A stretch of 64,000 nt of DNA from an uncultured Bacteroides sp. (GCF_910586915.1 NZ_CAJULN010000001.1:124001-188000), one strand, 5' to 3'. Counted from the stretch's first letter, positions 33,263 to 44,538 are shown. Numbers and translations are program-made. Notes: a model not told the origin generated them from the sequence alone.

Positions 33263-35041
33263 ATGATGAAAAAGGAAATTAAATTCAGTCTTGTTTATCG
33301 GGATATGTGGCAATCTTCCGGTAAGTATCAGCCTCGGGTAGACCAACTTGTGCGCATTGCTCCTTTGATTGTCGAAATGGGCTGTTTTGCGAGAGTGGAA
33401 ACCAACGGAGGGGCGTTTGAGCAGGTAAATCTGCTGTATGGAGAGAACCCTAATAAGGCTGTGCGGGCTTTTACGGCGCCTTTCAACGAGGCGGGCATTC
33501 AGACGCATATGCTCGACCGGGGACTGAACGGGTTGCGGATGTATCCCGTGCCGGCGGATGTGCGCCGGTTGATGTATAAGGTCAAGAAGGCGCAGGGGGT
33601 GGACATTACGCGTATCTTTTGCGGGTTGAATGAGACGAGAAATATAATTCCTTCCATCAAGTATGCGCTGGAAGCAGGCATGATTCCGCAGGCAACGCTT
33701 TGCATCACGTACTCTCCGGTGCATACGGTCGATTATTACGCGGAGATTGCCGACCGGCTCGTTGAGGCGGGAGCGCCCGAAATCTGCCTGAAGGATATGG
33801 CAGGTATCGGACGTCCGGGGATGTTGGGCCAACTGGTGCGGCGCATCAAGGAGAAACACCCCGAAGTGCTGATTCAGTATCACGGGCATAGCGGTCCGGG
33901 GCTGTCGATGGCGTCCATCCTCGAAGTGTGCGAGAATGGTGCGGACATCATTGACGTGGCGATGGAACCGATGTCATGGGGCAAGGTGCATCCGGACATC
34001 ATCTCTGTGCAGGCGATGTTGAAGGATTTGGGATTCCAGGTGCCCGACATCAATATGAAGGCGTATATGAAGGCACGTGCCATGACGCAGGAGTTCATCG
34101 ACGACTTCCTGGGCTACTTCATGGACACCACCAATAAATATATGTCGTCGCTCCTGCTGAAATGCGGTCTGCCCGGCGGAATGATGGGGTCGATGATGGC
34201 CGACCTCAAGGGAGTGCACGCAGGCATCAATATGATACTGAAGAGCAAGAACGAACCGGAACTGAGCCTCGACGACCTCTTGGTGATGCTTTTCGACGAG
34301 GTGGAATACGTATGGCCTAAGTTGGGATACCCGCCGCTGGTGACGCCTTTCAGCCAGTATGTGAAGAATGTTTCGCTGATGAACCTTATGCAGAAGGTGA
34401 AGGGCGAAGAACGATGGACGATGATAGACAACCACACGTGGGATATGATTTTGGGCAAGAGCGGACGCCTGCCCGGAGCGCTGGCGCCGGAGATTGTGGA
34501 GCTGGCAAGGGCGAAGGGGTATGAGTTTGTAGATACCGACCCGCAGTCGAATTATCCCGATGCGCTCGACGAATACCGCCGGGAGATGGACGAGAACGGC
34601 TGGGAATATGGCGCGGACGACGAGGAACTGTTTGAACTGGCGATGCACGACAGGCAGTACCGCGATTACAAGTCGGGAGTTGCCAAGAAACGGTTTGAGG
34701 ACGAGTTGCAGCGCGCCAAAGATGCGGCGATGGCGAAGAGCGGCTACTCGGAGGAGGAAATCAAGAAGCTGAAACGTGCCAAAGCCGACCCGGTGATTGC
34801 GCCTTCCGGCGGTCAGGTGCTTTGGGAAGTGTCGGTAGACGGGCCGTCGATACCGCCTTTCATCGGCCGGAAGTACCAGCACGATGAGGTGTTCTGCTAC
34901 CTCTCTACTCCGTGGGGAGAATACGAAAAGGTGTGGGTAGGCTTCACCGGACGGGTGGTAGAGGTGTGCGCCCAGCAGGGAGCCGTGGTGCGCAAAGGCG
35001 ATGTGATAGCCTATATCCAGCGGAGCGATATTTTTGCATAG
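33263..35041 (+). CDS. Oxaloacetate decarboxylase alpha / pyruvate carboxylase subunit B-like protein lacking the biotin lysine
   Basis: A 592-residue protein with a carboxyltransferase-type TIM barrel and a C-terminal biotinyl-like domain. Family patterns are TLCITYSPVHTVDYYAEIAD, KDMAGIG, YHGHSGPG and LPGGMMGSM. Two parts depart from the active family: the usual LRDxxQSLxATR opening reads YRDMWQSSGKYQPR, and the biotin site EAMKM is replaced by STPWG (in CYLSTPWGEYEKVWV), so no Lys is available for biotin. A charged helical stretch near 470-520 links the domains. Start 33263 (or 33266) fits the family's N-terminus. It may be a regulatory or repurposed member rather than a biotin enzyme. Confidence 0.8.
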   Translation: MMKKEIKFSLVYRDMWQSSGKYQPRVDQLVRIAPLIVEMGCFARVETNGGAFEQVNLLYGENPNKAVRAFTAPFNEAGIQTHMLDRGLNGLRMYPVPADVRRLMYKVKKAQGVDITRIFCGLNETRNIIPSIKYALEAGMIPQATLCITYSPVHTVDYYAEIADRLVEAGAPEICLKDMAGIGRPGMLGQLVRRIKEKHPEVLIQYHGHSGPGLSMASILEVCENGADIIDVAMEPMSWGKVHPDIISVQAMLKDLGFQVPDINMKAYMKARAMTQEFIDDFLGYFMDTTNKYMSSLLLKCGLPGGMMGSMMADLKGVHAGINMILKSKNEPELSLDDLLVMLFDEVEYVWPKLGYPPLVTPFSQYVKNVSLMNLMQKVKGEERWTMIDNHTWDMILGKSGRLPGALAPEIVELARAKGYEFVDTDPQSNYPDALDEYRREMDENGWEYGADDEELFELAMHDRQYRDYKSGVAKKRFEDELQRAKDAAMAKSGYSEEEIKKLKRAKADPVIAPSGGQVLWEVSVDGPSIPPFIGRKYQHDEVFCYLSTPWGEYEKVWVGFTGRVVEVCAQQGAVVRKGDVIAYIQRSDIFA

Positions 35042-35063
35042 AAGGCCACTGCCTGTATATAAG

Positions 35064-35104
35064 AAAATCCCTTGCTAGAACAGATAGTTCCAGCAAGGGA
35101 TTTT
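35064..35104. terminator. Bidirectional terminator between the decarboxylase-like gene and frdB
   Basis: A 13-bp perfect stem (AAAATCCCTTGCT with AGCAAGGGATTTT) is flanked by A and T runs and lies between two converging genes. Confidence 0.85.
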
Positions 35105-35134
35105 TCTTGCTTGTTCGGAGTCCGGACGTTATGT

Positions 35135-35890
35135 TTAATCTTTCAGCTTGGCTCTGATGAAGTCGCGGTTCAAGCGTGCGATGTTGCTGATAGAGATGTT
35201 CTTCGGACATTCGGCTTCGCAGGCGCGTGTGTTGGTACAGTTACCGAATCCGAGTTCGTCCATCTTCGACAACATGGCTTTGGCGCGGCGCAGTGCTTCC
35301 GGCTTGCCTTGCGGCAGGAGGTTCAACTGGCTTACTTTGGCCGAAACGAACAGCATTGCCGAACCGTTCTTGCACGCAGCCACACAAGCACCGCAACCGA
35401 TGCAGGAAGCAGCGTCCATCGCTTCGTCGGCGATGGGTTTCGCAATCAGGATGGCGTTGGCGTCCTGCGGAGCACCTGTGCGTACGCTTACATAACCGCC
35501 TGCCTGCATAATCTTGTCGTAAGCGGTGCGGTCTACCATCAAGTCCTTGATGACGGGGAAACCGGCCGAACGCCAGGGTTCTACCGTGATGGTGTCGCCG
35601 TCGTTGAAGCGGCGCATATAAATCTGGCATGTAGTAGCACCTGTTGCCGGGCCGTGCGGATGTCCGTTGATGTAGAGCGAGCACATACCGCAGATACCTT
35701 CGCGGCAGTCGTGGTCGAATACTACCGGTTCTTTTCTTTCGCTGATGAGCTGTTCGTTCAGAATATCCAGCATTTCGAGGAAGGAAGTATCACCGGGGAT
35801 ATCTTTCATTTGGTAGGTTTCAAAAGCACCTTTAGCCTTCGGACCGGCCTGGCGCCATACCTTCAGTGTAAATGATATATTTTTATCCAT
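35135..35890 (-). CDS. frdB: Fumarate reductase / succinate dehydrogenase iron-sulfur subunit
   Basis: A 251-residue electron-transfer subunit. The [2Fe-2S] cysteines lie in DCREGICGMCSLYING and the later TTC. The [4Fe-4S] and [3Fe-4S] clusters are held by CIGCGACVAACKNGS and CTNTRACEAECPKNI. It passes electrons between the flavoprotein and the membrane cytochrome. It is the last gene of the C-A-B operon. In Bacteroides this complex runs mainly as a quinol:fumarate reductase in anaerobic respiration to succinate. Confidence 0.97.
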   Translation of the reverse strand: MDKNISFTLKVWRQAGPKAKGAFETYQMKDIPGDTSFLEMLDILNEQLISERKEPVVFDHDCREGICGMCSLYINGHPHGPATGATTCQIYMRRFNDGDTITVEPWRSAGFPVIKDLMVDRTAYDKIMQAGGYVSVRTGAPQDANAILIAKPIADEAMDAASCIGCGACVAACKNGSAMLFVSAKVSQLNLLPQGKPEALRRAKAMLSKMDELGFGNCTNTRACEAECPKNISISNIARLNRDFIRAKLKD

Positions 35891-35926
35891 TTTCTTCTAA
35901 TTCTTTTAAATGTTTAACTTCGCCGG

Positions 35927-37906
<1,980 letters not shown>

Positions 37907-37943
37907 AATATTATTTACAATTTAATCATTTACAATATCCTAT

Positions 37944-38648
37944 TTAGCAAGCACCGCCGCAAACGAGCGATTTCACGAAGAATACCACTACTACCAGTGC
38001 GAAGCCGAGCACAACAACCGTAGAGTAGAGGTTGGAGATGCATTTCCAACGGTTGATCCATACTTTGTTGTTCCATCCCAATGACTGCATGGAGCTCCAG
38101 AATCCGTGTGTGAGGTGAAACCACAGTGCAAACAGCCACACGAGGTAGAGCACTACGTACACCGGGCAGGAGAAAGTCTGCTGGATGTGATAAGCGCCGT
38201 TGGCGGCATAAGCCAGTGTCAGTGTGTCGGCGTGCATACCTGCGTTGTGCATCAGTTCGGGCAACTGCATTTTGGCCCAGAAGTTGAAGAGGTGCAAGCC
38301 GAGGCCTACGATTACGATGATACCCAGCACCAGCATATTCTGCGAAGCCCATTCTACGTTTTTAGGCTTGTCAGTCACTGCATAGCGTTCGCTGCCGCGT
38401 GCTTTGCGATTCTGCATGGTCAGCCAGAAGGCATAGATGATGTGAATGATGAAAAGGGCGGCAAGTCCGGCGGTAGCTACCAACGCATACCAGTTTGCTC
38501 CCAGAAATTCACAAATCATGTTGTAACCATCGGCCGAGATGATTGCAACCAAGTTCATCGCCATGTGAAATGTCAGAAACAGGATAAGGGCGATACCGGT
38601 AACGCTCATCACCACTTTCCTTCCTACAGATGAATTACTTAACCACAT
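37944..38648 (-). CDS. frdC: Fumarate reductase / succinate dehydrogenase cytochrome b subunit
   Basis: A 234-residue membrane anchor with five hydrophobic helices. The class B type carries two hemes; candidate ligands are His in FLTFHMAMNL, FIIHIIYAFW, AYHIQQTF and LWFHLTHGFW. It begins the operon. A promoter with a perfect TAACTTTG box lies about 70 bases upstream. Confidence 0.94.
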   Translation of the reverse strand: MWLSNSSVGRKVVMSVTGIALILFLTFHMAMNLVAIISADGYNMICEFLGANWYALVATAGLAALFIIHIIYAFWLTMQNRKARGSERYAVTDKPKNVEWASQNMLVLGIIVIVGLGLHLFNFWAKMQLPELMHNAGMHADTLTLAYAANGAYHIQQTFSCPVYVVLYLVWLFALWFHLTHGFWSSMQSLGWNNKVWINRWKCISNLYSTVVVLGFALVVVVFFVKSLVCGGAC

Positions 38649-38718
38649 AAATGATTGAATTTAAATTATTTAATTGTTAGAACTAAAATTTCGTCGTTTT
38701 TCACCGTTTACTACTTTG

Positions 38719-38750
38719 CAAAGTTAGGAGAAATAGATTGATTGAGCAAG
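38719..38750 (-). promoter_or_regulatory. Fumarate reductase operon promoter
   Basis: On the minus strand CTTG (38747-38750), 20 nt, then TAACTTTG (38719-38726). The frdC start is 71 bases downstream. Confidence 0.72.
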
Positions 38751-38808
38751 GAATTAAGGAAATAATTCTTTAATAGGCAGGCTTTCCGATTTTGTCGCGC
38801 TGCATAAA

Positions 38809-38910
38809 CGGTTTGTCTGACACCCGGGTCTCAGCACTACTGACACCCGGGTGTTGTGGGGTCTGAGACCCGGGTGTCAGTATCGGTGAGACCCGGGTGT
38901 GGACAAGTCG
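38809..38910. repeat. Palindrome cluster, family A, copy 2
   Basis: Four ACCCGGGT-centred palindromes in about 90 bases, in the order CTGACACCCGGGTCTCAG, TGACACCCGGGTGTTG, CTGAGACCCGGGTGTCAG and TGAGACCCGGGTGTGG. The block closes on itself as an imperfect inverted repeat (GTTTGTC with GACAAG). The TGCATAAACG flank at 38801-38810 matches that of copy 1. It lies 190 bases upstream of the second AlbA_2/ATPase gene, in the same orientation relative to it as copy 1 has to paralog 1. The rest of the 38649-39102 gap holds the frdC promoter and a G-rich stretch. Confidence 0.85.
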
Positions 38911-39102
38911 CTGTTGCGACGGGGATTTTTCTCGTCAGTAAGTGGGATGGGATTCCGTTGCAAGGGCGGGATGGTGGAGGGAGGAGAGGGGAGTTTTGTT
39001 TTTCGGAGAAAATGCGTGAAATGTGCGAAAACAAAGATTTAATGTAGCCTTTTCAATAAATAGTTGTAACTTTAAGGCATAAAAACATCATTTGTGTTCA
39101 GA

Positions 39103-40530
39103 ATGACGAAAGAAGAACTTGTAGCACGGCTACGCGACATAGAATGGGACGACTTTGAGGTGAAGGCCGCGAAATCCGAACTGCCGAAGAATATATGGGA
39201 TACCGTCAGCGCTTTTTCGAATTGCTCCGGTGGGTGGATTGTACTTGGCGTTAAGCAATCGGGGCGTTCGTTTGAAATAATTGGCGTTGATAATATTGAG
39301 AAACTTGAACAAGATTTCTTCGGCACGCTGCGTTCCAAAAAGTTTAATGTACCTCTTTTGGCAACGTTGCATCGCTATGAGTTGGACGGGAAGCATATCA
39401 TTGCATTTTATTTGCCCTCATCGGAAATCAAGCCTGTTTATTTTGGTTCTCTTGAAAACACCTTTATACGTATGGGGAGTGGTGACCAAAGAGCCACACA
39501 GCAGGAAATAATGTCGATGATTCGCGACCAGTCATTTGGTGTACAATCGCAAAAATCCATTCCCGATACTAACATTAATATGCTCAACCGGGATGCACTG
39601 ACCGATTTTCGGGGCGAAGTGCGCCATTGGGGATTGGTTTCGCACCTCGACAGTGTGAGTGATGAAGAATTTTGTAAAGGCGTGGGTGTTACCGATCATC
39701 TCGGGCAGTTGACCTATGGCGGTTTGATAATGTTCGGCAAGAGTCCATACACCTTGAACTTTGTGCCGACTTTCTGTGCCGATTATGTTGAGATTCCCGG
39801 TACAGGCCTTGAAGCGATGACAAATAATTATACCTACCGCATCCCCGAACAGCAGAATCTTTGGGAAGCCGGCCGTGTGATTTTACGGCGTCTTCGTACG
39901 CTTGTCAACACTCCGATGGTGGGAATCAATGAACGTGGGCAATCGGTCGAGGATTTGTCCGAATATGATATACTTCGGGAAGCAATGGTTAATCAAATGG
40001 CTCATGCCGACCATTTCAGTTCACGTCGAAGCTGTATTCATGTCTTTGACGACCGTATTGAGTTTCTCAATCCGGGTGCGATGCCGATGTCATTGGAAAT
40101 AATGGAAAGCTCTTTTGAATCGCAGCCACGCAATCCGGTAATATCAAAATTGTTTCGGCTCGCACACTTGTCCGAAAACCTCGGTTATGGTCTTCGCAAA
40201 CTCAAACGGTGGCAGGAAGTCACTGGACGGTCGATGCACATCGAAGCCACTATAAATTCCGTTAAAGTGACTTTTGACCTCCAGATGCGTGATGTCGCTA
40301 AAAATGTCGCTAAAAATGTCGCTAAAAATGTCGCTAAAAACTTGACTGAGCGCCAGCAGCAAATCATAGCCATTATAAGCGGCAATCCGGAGACAACCAG
40401 GTCGGAGATAGCCTCCGTCATTGGTGTCTCAGCCAAAACAATAGAGCGTGAGCTTGCCGCACTTTCCGATAGAGTCCGTTACGTCGGTTCGAAGAAGGGT
40501 GGTCATTGGGAAATAGGCACTGAACCCTGA
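39103..40530 (+). CDS. AlbA_2 (Schlafen-type) domain / GHKL ATPase / winged-helix regulator, paralog 2
   Basis: A 475-residue protein of the same plan as the one at 15604. Residues ~10-130 are the AlbA_2 domain (DDFEVKAAKSELPKN, AFSNCSGGWIVLGVKQSG, FIRMGSGDQRAT). The middle carries the GHKL-like ATPase (REAMVNQMAHADHFSSRR, EFLNPGAMPMSLE, NLGYGLRKLKRW). A linker of four VAKN repeats near 398-413 is encoded by a 12-bp tandem repeat, and a winged helix follows (TRSEIASVIGVSAKTIEREL). ATG 39103 is preferred over GTG 39094 because it places MTKEEL at the start of the family pattern. Role unknown. Confidence 0.85.
   Translation: MTKEELVARLRDIEWDDFEVKAAKSELPKNIWDTVSAFSNCSGGWIVLGVKQSGRSFEIIGVDNIEKLEQDFFGTLRSKKFNVPLLATLHRYELDGKHIIAFYLPSSEIKPVYFGSLENTFIRMGSGDQRATQQEIMSMIRDQSFGVQSQKSIPDTNINMLNRDALTDFRGEVRHWGLVSHLDSVSDEEFCKGVGVTDHLGQLTYGGLIMFGKSPYTLNFVPTFCADYVEIPGTGLEAMTNNYTYRIPEQQNLWEAGRVILRRLRTLVNTPMVGINERGQSVEDLSEYDILREAMVNQMAHADHFSSRRSCIHVFDDRIEFLNPGAMPMSLEIMESSFESQPRNPVISKLFRLAHLSENLGYGLRKLKRWQEVTGRSMHIEATINSVKVTFDLQMRDVAKNVAKNVAKNVAKNLTERQQQIIAIISGNPETTRSEIASVIGVSAKTIERELAALSDRVRYVGSKKGGHWEIGTEP
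40294..40341 (+). repeat. 12-bp in-frame tandem repeat (four units) in the AlbA_2 paralog 2 gene
   Basis: GTCGCTAAAAAT is repeated four times, the last unit ending in C. Each unit encodes VAKN in the linker before the winged helix. Slippage would change linker length in steps of four residues without breaking the frame. Confidence 0.9.
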
Positions 40531-40586
40531 TGCACTGCCATTTCCGTATGCTACTTTGGTAAGGAAAGGCAGAAGCCCGACGCGGC

Positions 40587-42176
40587 TTAATTGCCTTTCA
40601 ACTTCTTCCTGTATTCGTCGGAATTCAATATCTCCAATGCTTTCAGCACACTTTCGTTGGTTGTGTTCATCACCCGGAAATACTCGTTCATGTCCCAAAG
40701 GTCGCGTGCTATCAGGGCTTTGAGCTGCGTCTTGATAAGTGGGAGCGACTTGCGGTACTGCTCTTCGTTGAATTTCACTCCCTCTTTATCGCCCATTTCG
40801 CGCAGGGTTGCCATCATGTTGTCGTCTATGGCAAACTTCTCGTCGAACGGTTCAAACTTCTTGTACTTGCTGTTCAACTCCTTCCGGTGGCTTTCGATAA
40901 ACTTCATCGTGAACTTGATGATGACGCCTTTGGCAACCAGGTGGCGGTGATAGTCCGTGTAGAGAGTAGTGTCGATGGGGACGAAATAGTCGGGCATGAT
41001 ACCTCCTCCACCATATACGATGCGGCTCAGCTTCTTGGTCTGCACTTTCAGCGAGTCGGGAAAGTGGATGCTGTCGGCGTTCATCAGTTCGCCACGGTTG
41101 AAACGTTCTATCAGGTCTTGGTTATAGTCTGTCGTGCTGTCGTAGGGTTTTTGGATGCAGCGTCCGGCAGGGGTGTAATAGCGCGAGATGGTCAGCCGAA
41201 TCATGGAGCCGTCGGGCAGGTTGATGGGGCGCTGCACCAGCCCCTTGCCGAAGGAGCGGCGGCCGACGATGATTCCTCTGTCCCAATCCTGCACGGCACC
41301 GCTGACGATTTCGCTGGCGGAAGCCGTATATTCATCCACCAGTACGATAAGGCGTCCGTTGCGGAACTCGCCGTTGCCTTTGGCGTAGAATTCGCTGCGC
41401 TTGGCGGCTCTGCCTTCGGTGTAGACGATGAGTTCCTTCTGTCCTAAGAATTCGTTGGCAAGGTCGATGGCGGCGTTGAGGTAGCCTCCGCCGTTGCCCT
41501 GGAGGTCGAGAATCATCTCTTTCATGCCTTGTCTTTGAAGTTCTTTCATGGCTTTTTTGAACTCTTCGGCGGTGGTTGCCCCGAAGCGGTTGATGCGGAT
41601 ATACCCCGTCTTGGGCTGAATCATGTAGGCTGCATCCAGGCTGAGGATGGGGATTTTATCTCTCTTGACAGTAAACACCAACGGGTCTTGCACGCCACGG
41701 CGGACGATTTTCAAGTCGACTTTGGAGCCTTTCGGACCGCGAAGCCGCTTCATTATCTCCTCCGTGCTCATCTTCACGCCGGCAATGGCACTGTCGTTGA
41801 CGGCTACGATGCGGTCGCCGGCAAGGATGCCGACCTTCTCCGAAGGGCCGTTACTGACAGGTTGCACCACGAGCAGCGTGTCTTCAATCATCTGAAACTG
41901 TACGCCGATGCCTTCGAAATTGCCCTGGAGGGGTTCGTTTATCTTCTTCACCTCTTCCGCATCGGAGTAGGTGGAGTGCGGGTCGAGTTGTGCCAGCATC
42001 TTGATGATGGCTTCTTCTACCAGTTTGTTTTCGTCTACTTTGTCTACGTAGAGTTTGGAGATGGCAAATTCCGCCATTTGGAGTTTGCGCATGGCGGGCG
42101 AGCCGAAATTCTGGGCCTGGGCGGCTGATGTGGCGCACAGGCAAATCAGGAGGAGGAATGTTTTAATCTTATTCAT
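40587..42176 (-). CDS. S41-family C-terminal processing protease (CtpA-like)
   Basis: A 529-residue exported serine protease. The start at 42176 gives a clean signal peptide (MNKIKTFLLLICLCATSAAQA); a longer frame would begin inside the coaD gene. A PDZ domain spans ~95-180 (GILAGDRIVAVNDSAI). The S41 core contains DLQGNGGGYLNAAIDLANEF, then EYTASASEIVSGA with the nucleophile Ser and RRSFGKGLVQ with the general-base Lys. It likely trims or degrades envelope proteins. It is last in the acetyltransferase / parE / coaD operon, 20 bases after coaD. Confidence 0.93.
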   Translation of the reverse strand: MNKIKTFLLLICLCATSAAQAQNFGSPAMRKLQMAEFAISKLYVDKVDENKLVEEAIIKMLAQLDPHSTYSDAEEVKKINEPLQGNFEGIGVQFQMIEDTLLVVQPVSNGPSEKVGILAGDRIVAVNDSAIAGVKMSTEEIMKRLRGPKGSKVDLKIVRRGVQDPLVFTVKRDKIPILSLDAAYMIQPKTGYIRINRFGATTAEEFKKAMKELQRQGMKEMILDLQGNGGGYLNAAIDLANEFLGQKELIVYTEGRAAKRSEFYAKGNGEFRNGRLIVLVDEYTASASEIVSGAVQDWDRGIIVGRRSFGKGLVQRPINLPDGSMIRLTISRYYTPAGRCIQKPYDSTTDYNQDLIERFNRGELMNADSIHFPDSLKVQTKKLSRIVYGGGGIMPDYFVPIDTTLYTDYHRHLVAKGVIIKFTMKFIESHRKELNSKYKKFEPFDEKFAIDDNMMATLREMGDKEGVKFNEEQYRKSLPLIKTQLKALIARDLWDMNEYFRVMNTTNESVLKALEILNSDEYRKKLKGN

Positions 42177-42196
42177 AATCTTACTTTGCTCCATTC

Positions 42197-42652
42197 TCAG
42201 CTTATTTTCATTCCTTCGGGAATGAATTGGCTGATATCTTTGTTGTAAGTCAGCAGTTCGCGCACAATCGTAGAGCTGACACACGTCAGTTCGGGTTCGG
42301 TGAAGAGCAGGATGGTTTCGATGCCTGCCAGTTTGCGGTTGATGTCGGCAATCGTCTCTTCGTATTCGAAATCCTTCACGGTGCGGATACCGCGAACGAT
42401 GAATCTGGCGCCTACCTGCTGCGCAAAGTCAATCGTCAGACAGTCGTAAGACATCACCGTGATGCGGGGTTCGTCCTTGTAAAGTTCGCGAATCATCGCT
42501 TCCCGCTTCTCGATGGGGAAATAAGTGTTTTTGTTCTCGTTGATGCCGATGCCTATCACTACCTCGTCCATAAAGGTGAGTGCACGTTTCACTACCGAAT
42601 AGTGCCCGATGGTGAAGGGGTCGAACGTGCCCGGGAATATTGCTCTTCTCAT
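42197..42652 (-). CDS. coaD: Phosphopantetheine adenylyltransferase
   Basis: A 151-residue nucleotidyltransferase that makes dephospho-CoA. The N-terminal FPGTFDPFTIGHYSVVKRAL contains the (T/H)xGH motif as TIGH. ARFIVRGIRTVKDFEYE and SSTIVREL follow in family order. Its start overlaps the parE stop by four bases (42649-42652), so translation is coupled. Confidence 0.97.
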   Translation of the reverse strand: MRRAIFPGTFDPFTIGHYSVVKRALTFMDEVVIGIGINENKNTYFPIEKREAMIRELYKDEPRITVMSYDCLTIDFAQQVGARFIVRGIRTVKDFEYEETIADINRKLAGIETILLFTEPELTCVSSTIVRELLTYNKDISQFIPEGMKIS

Positions 42653-44526
42653 GATGCCAAGTCTTCTTCTATAACCAAGTTGTCTATGATAAAATTCTGC
42701 CGCTCCATCGTATTCTTGCCCATGTAGAATTCGAGCAACTCTTTTACGGCGTCCGTCTTGCGCAGCGAAACCTGCTCCAAACGCATATCCTTGCCGATGA
42801 AGTGCTTGAACTCGTCGGGCGAGATTTCTCCCAATCCTTTGAATCGGGTGATTTCGGGGTTCGGGCTTAGCTCATTGATGGCGTTGATGCGCTCTTCCTC
42901 GCTGTAACAGTAGATTGTCTTTTTCTTGTTACGCACGCGGAACAAGGGAGTTTGCAGGATATATACGTGTCCCTTCTTGATGAGGTCGGGGAAGAATTGC
43001 AGGAAGAAGGTGATGAGCAGCAGGCGGATGTGCATACCGTCCACATCGGCATCGGTAGCCACGATGACCTTGTTGTAGCGCAGCCCGTCCAGCCCGTCCT
43101 CGATGTTGAGGGCAGCTTGGAGGAGGTTGAACTCCTCGTTTTCGTAGACAACTTTCTTGGTCAGCCCGAAAGAGTTCAACGGCTTACCGCGCAGGCTGAA
43201 TACCGCCTGCGTGTTGACGTCGCGGCTCTTGGTGATGGAACCGCTCGCCGAGTCTCCCTCGGTGATGAAGATGCAGGACTCCTCTTCGAGTCCTTTTCCC
43301 TTCGGGTCGTTGAGGTGTATGCGGCAGTCGCGCAGTTTGCGGTTGTGCAGGTTGGCCTTCTTGGCACGCTCGCGGGCAAGTTTCGTCACGCCGGCGATGG
43401 CCTTGCGCTCCTTTTCCGACTCCTGAATCTTTTGCAGGATTACCTCGGTCACGTCCGCGTGCTTGTGCAGGAAGTTATCCACCTCTTGTTTGATGAAGTC
43501 GCCCACATATTTGTTGACTGTCACGCCGCCGGGAACCATGTTGGTAGAGCCCAACTTGGTCTTGGTCTGGCTCTCGAAGATAGGCTCTTCCACGTTGACG
43601 GCAATGGCGGCAACCAGTCCGTTGCGGATGTCGGTGTAGTCCATGTTCTTGTTGAAGAACTCCTTGATGGTGCGGGCAATGTGCTCTTTGAAGGCACTTT
43701 GGTGTGTGCCGCCCTGCGTGGTGTGCTGCCCGTTGACGAAGGAGTAGTATTCTTCGCCGTATTGTCCGGTATGGGTGAAGGCGATTTCGATGTCCTCGCC
43801 TTTCAGGTGGATAATCGGGTAGAGTCCGGTGGCGGTCATGTTGTCGTTCAGCAGGTCTACAAGACCGTTGCGCGACAGGATGCGGTGACCGTTGTAGATG
43901 ATGGCAAGCCCTGTGTTGAGGTACGTGTAGTTGCGCAACATCGTCTCGATGAATTCGGGCTTGAAACAATAATTGAGGAAGAGTGTGTTGTCCGGCTCGA
44001 AGAAGATGTAGGTTCCGTTTTCCTCTTCGGTGTCTTGCGTGCTGTCGGTCAGCAGGACACCTTTGGAGAAGATGGCGGTACGTACTTTCCCATCGCGGTA
44101 GCTGCGTACCTCGAAACGGGAACTCAGCGCGTTGACAGCCTTCACGCCGACACCGTTCAGCCCGACGCTTTTCTTGAACGCCTTGCTGTCGTACTTGCCT
44201 CCCGTGTTCAGCACGCTCACGGCTTCAATCAGCTTTCCCTGCGGAATGCCCCGGCCGTAGTCGCGCACGCTGATGCGGAGGTTTTCTTCGACGATGATTT
44301 CGATTTTCTTGCCGGCCTGCATTTTGAACTCGTCAATACTGTTGTCTATTACCTCTTTCAGAAGGACATAGATTCCGTCTTCGGCGTGTGCTCCGTCGCC
44401 TAACCGTCCGATATACATACCGGGACGTGTGCGCACGTGCTCCATGTCGCTCAGGTGGCGTATATTGTCGTCGGTGTACTCTACTTCACGGGGGGGGGCT
44501 ACAGGTATTAATTCGTTCTCTTCCAT
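42649..44526 (-). CDS. parE: DNA topoisomerase IV subunit B
   Basis: A 625-residue type IIA topoisomerase ATPase subunit. The N-terminal GHKL domain has EVIDNSIDEFK near residue 60, DYGRGIPQG near 92 and GLNGVGVKAVNALS near 123. The Toprim motif EGDSASGSITKSRD and the DADVDGMHIR metal site lie in the C-terminal half. It is shorter than GyrB and lacks the GyrB insertion, so ParE is the better name. It sits between the acetyltransferase-like gene (12 bases) and coaD (overlap). The ParC subunit is not in the window. Confidence 0.93.
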   Translation of the reverse strand: MEENELIPVAPPREVEYTDDNIRHLSDMEHVRTRPGMYIGRLGDGAHAEDGIYVLLKEVIDNSIDEFKMQAGKKIEIIVEENLRISVRDYGRGIPQGKLIEAVSVLNTGGKYDSKAFKKSVGLNGVGVKAVNALSSRFEVRSYRDGKVRTAIFSKGVLLTDSTQDTEEENGTYIFFEPDNTLFLNYCFKPEFIETMLRNYTYLNTGLAIIYNGHRILSRNGLVDLLNDNMTATGLYPIIHLKGEDIEIAFTHTGQYGEEYYSFVNGQHTTQGGTHQSAFKEHIARTIKEFFNKNMDYTDIRNGLVAAIAVNVEEPIFESQTKTKLGSTNMVPGGVTVNKYVGDFIKQEVDNFLHKHADVTEVILQKIQESEKERKAIAGVTKLARERAKKANLHNRKLRDCRIHLNDPKGKGLEEESCIFITEGDSASGSITKSRDVNTQAVFSLRGKPLNSFGLTKKVVYENEEFNLLQAALNIEDGLDGLRYNKVIVATDADVDGMHIRLLLITFFLQFFPDLIKKGHVYILQTPLFRVRNKKKTIYCYSEEERINAINELSPNPEITRFKGLGEISPDEFKHFIGKDMRLEQVSLRKTDAVKELLEFYMGKNTMERQNFIIDNLVIEEDLAS

Positions 44527-44538
44527 GACTGTTCTTTG

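Noticed and set aside
42952..44403. 483-residue plus-strand frame inside parE
   Set aside because: Antisense shadow; the parE frame has all family motifs.
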